Assembly (NCBI GenBank): GCA_021205005.1 | Contig: JAJPYK010000280.1 | Location: 1-10,631, forward strand | DNA length: 10,631 nt | Source: Paraprevotella sp. | GTDB lineage: Bacteria; Bacteroidota; Bacteroidia; Bacteroidales; Bacteroidaceae | Direction of reading: 5' to 3' | Shown: piece by piece, positions 7,507-10,631 of the stretch | How the letters are laid out: each line of letters starts with the position of its first letter | How positions within the stretch are numbered: the first letter of the stretch is position 1 | Program-made: the position numbers and the translations under genes | Notes under the pieces: model-generated | The model's input: only the letters and a program-made list of their open reading frames with translations | Database searches by the model: none | Told to the model about the DNA's origin: nothing

Positions 7507-9279
7507 TTATTTTTTTAGTTTAATATATACGGTTAGCCCTTTCTTATACTTGGCATAGGGCGGTATACTCTGCGATACGACATGACCTACGCCTTCCAGC
7601 CGCACCTTCAGCCCGCGGCTTTCCAACTGGTATACGGCATCTCTGGCTCCGGAACCTATCAGATCGGGCACGATCTCCATCGGCGTATTGTTAGACGTCA
7701 ACGCTACGGTATTCCCGCTGTTGGTGGTTTTTCCCCATACGGTCTTGCCGTTACCGTCTTCGTTCCAATCTTGTTTGAACGGTATGTGAAGGTCTTTCAG
7801 CACATTCTGCGTAGCCGTCAAGTCGCCGTCCAGCACGTCGGGCACGAAGACCGACGAGGAATCTGAAGCCTCCGACACATCGCGGAACACGCCCTTGGCC
7901 ATGACGCTCTGCGCAATCTCGCTGAACACCGGACCGCAATGCCCGCCGCCCGAAGCCGGAAGGCCTGACTTCTGTATAGCTACGATACAACTGTATTTCG
8001 GCTTCTCCGAAGGATAGTAACCGCAGAAACTGATCAGATATTTCACCGGTCCGTTATGGTAGCCGTTGCGTCCTTGCGACACCTGGGCCGTACCTGTCTT
8101 TCCCGACACTTTAAACTCTTTGCAACCGGCCTTCTTTCCCAGTCCTTTGCTGACCACCATCTCCAGAATATCCTGAATGTCTTTCAACGTCTTCGGCGAA
8201 CAGATGTGTTCTTTGATCACTTCTACGGGGAACTCCCGCACCACTTCTCCGTTTTTGCAAACGGCCTTGACAAAGCGCGGACGTACCATTTTGCCTCCAT
8301 TGGCAATGGCATTGTAAAAAGTCAGGGTGACAATGGGCGGATTCTGCGTCTCATAACCGATACTCATCCACGGCAAGGCGGTCTTCGACCAATTGCTGCC
8401 GTCGGGTTTCGGACGACGCACGCGCGGTTCCCCGCTTCCGGCCAAAGGAATATGCAACGGGATGCCCACCCCTTCGCGGTAAAGTCCGTCCACGAACTTC
8501 TCGGGATGATCCTTATAATGGTCGTCGATCAGACGGCTGACACCGACATTAGAAGAATACATCAGCACTTCGGGCACGCTGAGACGTCCGTAACCTCCGC
8601 GCCGCCAATTGTGATCCTTCATGACCCGTCCGTGCATCTCCCATTGCCCGTTTCCGGTATCCACAAAGTCGTTTTTCGTAATCTTCCCGTCTTCCAGTCC
8701 CACCATGATAGAAGCCGTTTTAAATGTAGAACCGGGTTCCATCATATCGGAAATGGCATTGTTGCGCACTTCACGGTATTCTCCGTCGGCACATTTCGTC
8801 ATGTTGACGATGGCCTTCACATCACCCGTGGCCACCTCCATCAGCACCACCACTCCCACATCGGCATTCAGGTTCTTCAATTGTTTCAACAAGGCCTTTT
8901 CCGCCACATCCTGCATGGACACGTCGATGGTGGTTTCGATGTCGTAACCGTCCACTGCAGGAGCATCGACCAGACTCAGCCATTTGTTTCTCACCTTGGT
9001 ACGGTGGGAAATCCCTTCTTTTCCCCTCAGGATGGAATCGTAAGACAGCTCCAACCCGTAACGGGCGGAGTCTTTGCTGGCATAGAGTGCACCTAAGGTA
9101 CGTGTGGCCAACGACCCGTAAGGTTTCTTGCGCTGATTGAATTCCTCTACATAGAAACCGCCTTTGAACGACGATTCGCGGAAAAGCGGCAGATCCTTAC
9201 ATTCCTTATATTGGATGTAGGATATGCGGTAAGGATAGACGAGCCAATTGCGCCGCCTCATCTTTCGACCGGTATCCAA
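7507..9279 (-). CDS. ftsI: FtsI/PBP3 C-terminal part: transpeptidase and PASTA domains (separated by frameshift)
   Basis: Carries most of a division-specific class B penicillin-binding protein, which cross-links septal peptidoglycan in the periplasm. Numbered from the TTG at 9279 (590 residues), it has the rest of the pedestal domain ([16 protein letters not shown] at 48-63), the catalytic SxxK motif S184-T-F-K187, the SxN motif S242-S-N244, KTGT at 394-397, and a C-terminal PASTA domain at about 536-588, a feature of Bacteroidales FtsI. All catalytic motifs are intact. It lacks a membrane anchor or signal, which is encoded in the other frame upstream (9646). The frame stays open upstream of 9279 through EYFKKR, so the TTG is probably not a real start. 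Either the gene is a pseudogene or the frameshift is a sequence error; the error is more likely, because ftsI is normally essential and everything else is intact. Confidence 0.85.
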   Translation of the reverse strand: MDTGRKMRRRNWLVYPYRISYIQYKECKDLPLFRESSFKGGFYVEEFNQRKKPYGSLATRTLGALYASKDSARYGLELSYDSILRGKEGISHRTKVRNKWLSLVDAPAVDGYDIETTIDVSMQDVAEKALLKQLKNLNADVGVVVLMEVATGDVKAIVNMTKCADGEYREVRNNAISDMMEPGSTFKTASIMVGLEDGKITKNDFVDTGNGQWEMHGRVMKDHNWRRGGYGRLSVPEVLMYSSNVGVSRLIDDHYKDHPEKFVDGLYREGVGIPLHIPLAGSGEPRVRRPKPDGSNWSKTALPWMSIGYETQNPPIVTLTFYNAIANGGKMVRPRFVKAVCKNGEVVREFPVEVIKEHICSPKTLKDIQDILEMVVSKGLGKKAGCKEFKVSGKTGTAQVSQGRNGYHNGPVKYLISFCGYYPSEKPKYSCIVAIQKSGLPASGGGHCGPVFSEIAQSVMAKGVFRDVSEASDSSSVFVPDVLDGDLTATQNVLKDLHIPFKQDWNEDGNGKTVWGKTTNSGNTVALTSNNTPMEIVPDLIGSGARDAVYQLESRGLKVRLEGVGHVVSQSIPPYAKYKKGLTVYIKLKK

Positions 9280-9646
9280 CCGTTTCTTGAAATATTCGAT
9301 GCAGTCCTTGTGAGATGGAATCCAGCTTGGACTTCAGCATGCTGTCTCTCCACGTCTGCAATTTCCGCGCCGTACCGGGGTTCCGGTCCGAAGCAACAAA
9401 ATCCATATAGATTTTATATTCCGGCAACGAACTGGCCATAAGCTGTCCGTAGGCCGAAAGGATATTGCCCCGTTTAGCCGGAATAGGCACGTTTTCTTTC
9501 ACCAACTTATGGCTCACGTCCGTCCAATAATCACTTTCCACAAACATCAGGTAAGCCGCACGGCCCAAGATATATAAACCGCCCAAACTCATCAACACGA
9601 TCACTACGAAGAAGCGGGGTACGATTTTTTTACTGTCAAAATTCAT
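9206..9646 (-). CDS. ftsI: FtsI/PBP3 N-terminal part: membrane anchor and start of pedestal (frameshifted)
   Basis: The ATG at 9646 overlaps the ftsL-like stop codon (ATGA, four bases), the expected tight coupling for ftsL-ftsI. The product begins with a short cytoplasmic stretch and one membrane helix at about residues 11-34, then YWTDVSHKLVKENVPIPAKR and GNILSAYGQLMASSLPEYKI, the classic start of the class B PBP pedestal. Family-like sequence runs to about F119 (SISQGLHRIF). From there the frame reads unrelated sequence and stops at 9206. The family-like continuation ([25 protein letters not shown]) is in the +1 frame and overlaps it. Alone, this 146-residue product would have no transpeptidase activity. 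Restored, the gene would encode about 710-720 residues, in line with Bacteroidales FtsI. Confidence 0.85.
   Translation of the reverse strand: MNFDSKKIVPRFFVVIVLMSLGGLYILGRAAYLMFVESDYWTDVSHKLVKENVPIPAKRGNILSAYGQLMASSLPEYKIYMDFVASDRNPGTARKLQTWRDSMLKSKLDSISQGLHRIFQETVGYRSKDEAAQLARLSLPHILHPI
9289..9297 (-). other. Frameshift junction in ftsI at a short shared sequence
   Basis: The minus strand reads GAATATTTC here. In the upstream frame it encodes the end of HRIF (c-GA ATA TTT C); in the downstream frame it encodes E-Y-F (GAA TAT TTC). Both readings look like native FtsI at that point. Homologues, as remembered, have roughly five to nine residues between the two. This fits a deletion between two direct copies of the nonamer, which would remove 3k-1 bases and shift the frame by +1. 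Confidence 0.55.
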
Positions 9647-10173
9647 TCTGGCTCTTCGTTTTGGGATTTAATCAGAAAAGGGGGCTCCGTAGGAGTTTGC
9701 AGCACGCTGTCGGGCGTATTGCGCAGACTGTTCTCGATCTGGCTCTGACGGGTTTTCACCGTCAGCTCGCTGGAACGGGTCAACGCCCGATAGCGCACTT
9801 CGGTCAGTTCCGTTTTCAACCGTTCTATCTCTATGATTTCCTGCTCGGCAGAATACCGGTTCGTAATGTAGATGATGGCAAAGAACATACATAACAGGAT
9901 CAGCCCCATCTGCCGGCGCAGCCAACTTGCCGTGAGGATGTCGCCGCCCAGAATTTCGCGCAACGATAAATTGGGGCGTTGCTCCACGCCTTCCGATTCC
10001 GTAAACGCTTTGATCGGCGAAAGACAGTCTTCCGTTTTACTCGGTTCTTCGGGGGATTCTTCCCCGTCATCGGCCGGAGTTTCTTCCGTTTCCGGAGTCT
10101 CCGCCGTCTCATCCTTGGCAGCTTCTTCTTCCGCCGCCTCGCATGGTTCTGTGATGCGTACTTTTCTCTTCAT
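9643..10173 (-). CDS. ftsL: FtsL-like cell division protein
   Basis: Small single-pass (type II) membrane protein in the ftsL position between rsmH and ftsI. In the divisome FtsL is a scaffold that links FtsQ/FtsB to FtsW-FtsI. The 176 residues divide into an acidic tail rich in Glu, Pro and Thr (about 8-50), a linker, a conserved-looking block LREILGGDILTASWLRRQMG (71-90), one membrane helix at about 88-106 (LILLCMFFAIIYITNRY), then a periplasmic helix likely to form a coiled coil (EQEIIEIERLKTELTEVRYR) followed by ALTRSSEL and a proline-rich end. The block from 71 to about 168 matches my memory of the Bacteroidetes FtsL-like family; the acidic tail is longer than in most. The ATG at 10173 is four bases after the rsmH stop, and the stop overlaps the ftsI start. 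Confidence 0.88.
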   Translation of the reverse strand: MKRKVRITEPCEAAEEEAAKDETAETPETEETPADDGEESPEEPSKTEDCLSPIKAFTESEGVEQRPNLSLREILGGDILTASWLRRQMGLILLCMFFAIIYITNRYSAEQEIIEIERLKTELTEVRYRALTRSSELTVKTRQSQIENSLRNTPDSVLQTPTEPPFLIKSQNEEPE

Positions 10174-10177
10174 CGAC

Positions 10178-10631
10178 TTATTTCTTTTCCGCGATTCTCA
10201 ATTTCGCACTGCGGCTGCGCGGGTTGATGCGCTGTTCCTCTTCGTCGGGGCCAATCACTTTGCGGTTCACAGCCTCGAACGGGCAATCTGCATTTCCGAA
10301 GAAGTCCACTTTCCGATTGCCTTCCACATTCCCCGTCTTGATGAGGTTTTTCACCATACGGTCTTCCAACGACTGGTAAGTAAGTACCACCAGCCGGCCG
10401 CCGGGATACAACAAGTCGGCCGCAGCGGCAAGCATCTCTTTCAGGGCATCTATCTCCTGGTTCACCTCTATGCGTAAAGCCTGAAACACTTTGGCCCATT
10501 CTTTCTTCTCACGGTCGCGCTCGAACAGAGGCTTCACCACCTCCACGAATTCTTCCGTCGTCTCTATCCGCCGTTCGCCGCGGGCTTTTACGATCCGTGC
10601 AGCCAATTTACGGGCATTTTTCAGCTCACCG
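10178..10631 (-). CDS. rsmH: 16S rRNA (cytosine(1402)-N4)-methyltransferase RsmH (5' end outside window)
   Basis: S-adenosylmethionine-dependent enzyme, formerly MraW, that methylates N4 of C1402 in 16S rRNA; the first or second gene of dcw clusters. Only the C-terminal 150 or so residues are in the window; the frame is open to the right edge (GELKNARKLAARIVKARG), upstream of the TTG at 10606, which is therefore not the start. Recognisable parts are RIEVNQEIDALKEML, the GGRLVVLTYQSLEDRMVKN segment (normally VVxTFHSLEDRxVK) and the terminal NPRSRSAKLRIAEKK signature. The Y-Q at the usual F-H position is a mild variation, known to me in Bacteroidetes sequences but not checked. It ends at TAA 10180-10178, four bases before the ftsL-like ATG. 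Confidence 0.95.
   Translation of the reverse strand, partial: GELKNARKLAARIVKARGERRIETTEEFVEVVKPLFERDREKKEWAKVFQALRIEVNQEIDALKEMLAAAADLLYPGGRLVVLTYQSLEDRMVKNLIKTGNVEGNRKVDFFGNADCPFEAVNRKVIGPDEEEQRINPRSRSAKLRIAEKK

Noticed and set aside
8056..9096. Plus-strand open frame of 346 codons opposite ftsI
   Set aside because: It lies wholly antisense to the conserved transpeptidase domain, its product is His/Arg/Gln-rich with no recognisable domain, and it has no separate promoter or context. It is a shadow of the real gene.
1..10631. Novel defence, mobile or biosynthetic system in the window
   Set aside because: Every gene belongs to the well-known dcw cluster in its usual order; no transposase, integrase, toxin-antitoxin, CRISPR or unfamiliar gene is present.

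Overview
The window is a stretch of the division and cell wall (dcw) cluster of a Bacteroidales bacterium, read entirely from the minus strand. In transcription order, from the right edge to the left, it holds: the 3' end of rsmH, an ftsL-like gene, ftsI (broken by a frameshift), murE, mraY, murD, ftsW, murG and the first two thirds of murC. The gene order, the short FtsL-like protein, the PASTA-tailed FtsI, the long MraY and the wording of many conserved motifs all resemble Bacteroides/Parabacteroides-type genomes. I judged this from remembered family features, not a search, and I do not assign a genus.

Layout: 10631-10178 rsmH (5' end outside); 10173-9643 ftsL-like; 9646-7507 ftsI in two overlapping frames; 7498-6041 murE; 6029-4764 mraY; 4750-3416 murD; 3400-2201 ftsW; a 231-base gap; 1969-842 murG; 838-1 murC (3' end outside). 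Apart from that gap, neighbouring genes are 3-15 bases apart or overlap by four bases (ftsL/ftsI), so the block looks like one polycistronic operon. No tRNA, rRNA, CRISPR array, insertion sequence or convincing terminator was seen.

How the genes work together: MurC, MurD and MurE are the cytoplasmic ligases that add L-Ala, D-Glu and (by the DNPR motif) meso-diaminopimelate to UDP-MurNAc. MraY moves the finished pentapeptide precursor onto undecaprenyl phosphate and MurG adds GlcNAc to give lipid II. FtsW polymerises lipid II and FtsI cross-links it at the division septum, with FtsL as a membrane scaffold. RsmH methylates 16S rRNA and is a usual passenger at the head of this cluster.

Most of the window is ordinary core genome. 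Points worth a second look are the frameshift in ftsI, which sits exactly at a short sequence that fits a deletion between direct repeats; the unusual 231-base gap before murG, which has a possible promoter and competing inverted repeats; the altered HHH motif of MraY; and the acidic N-terminal tail of the FtsL-like protein. I found no convincing undescribed system.
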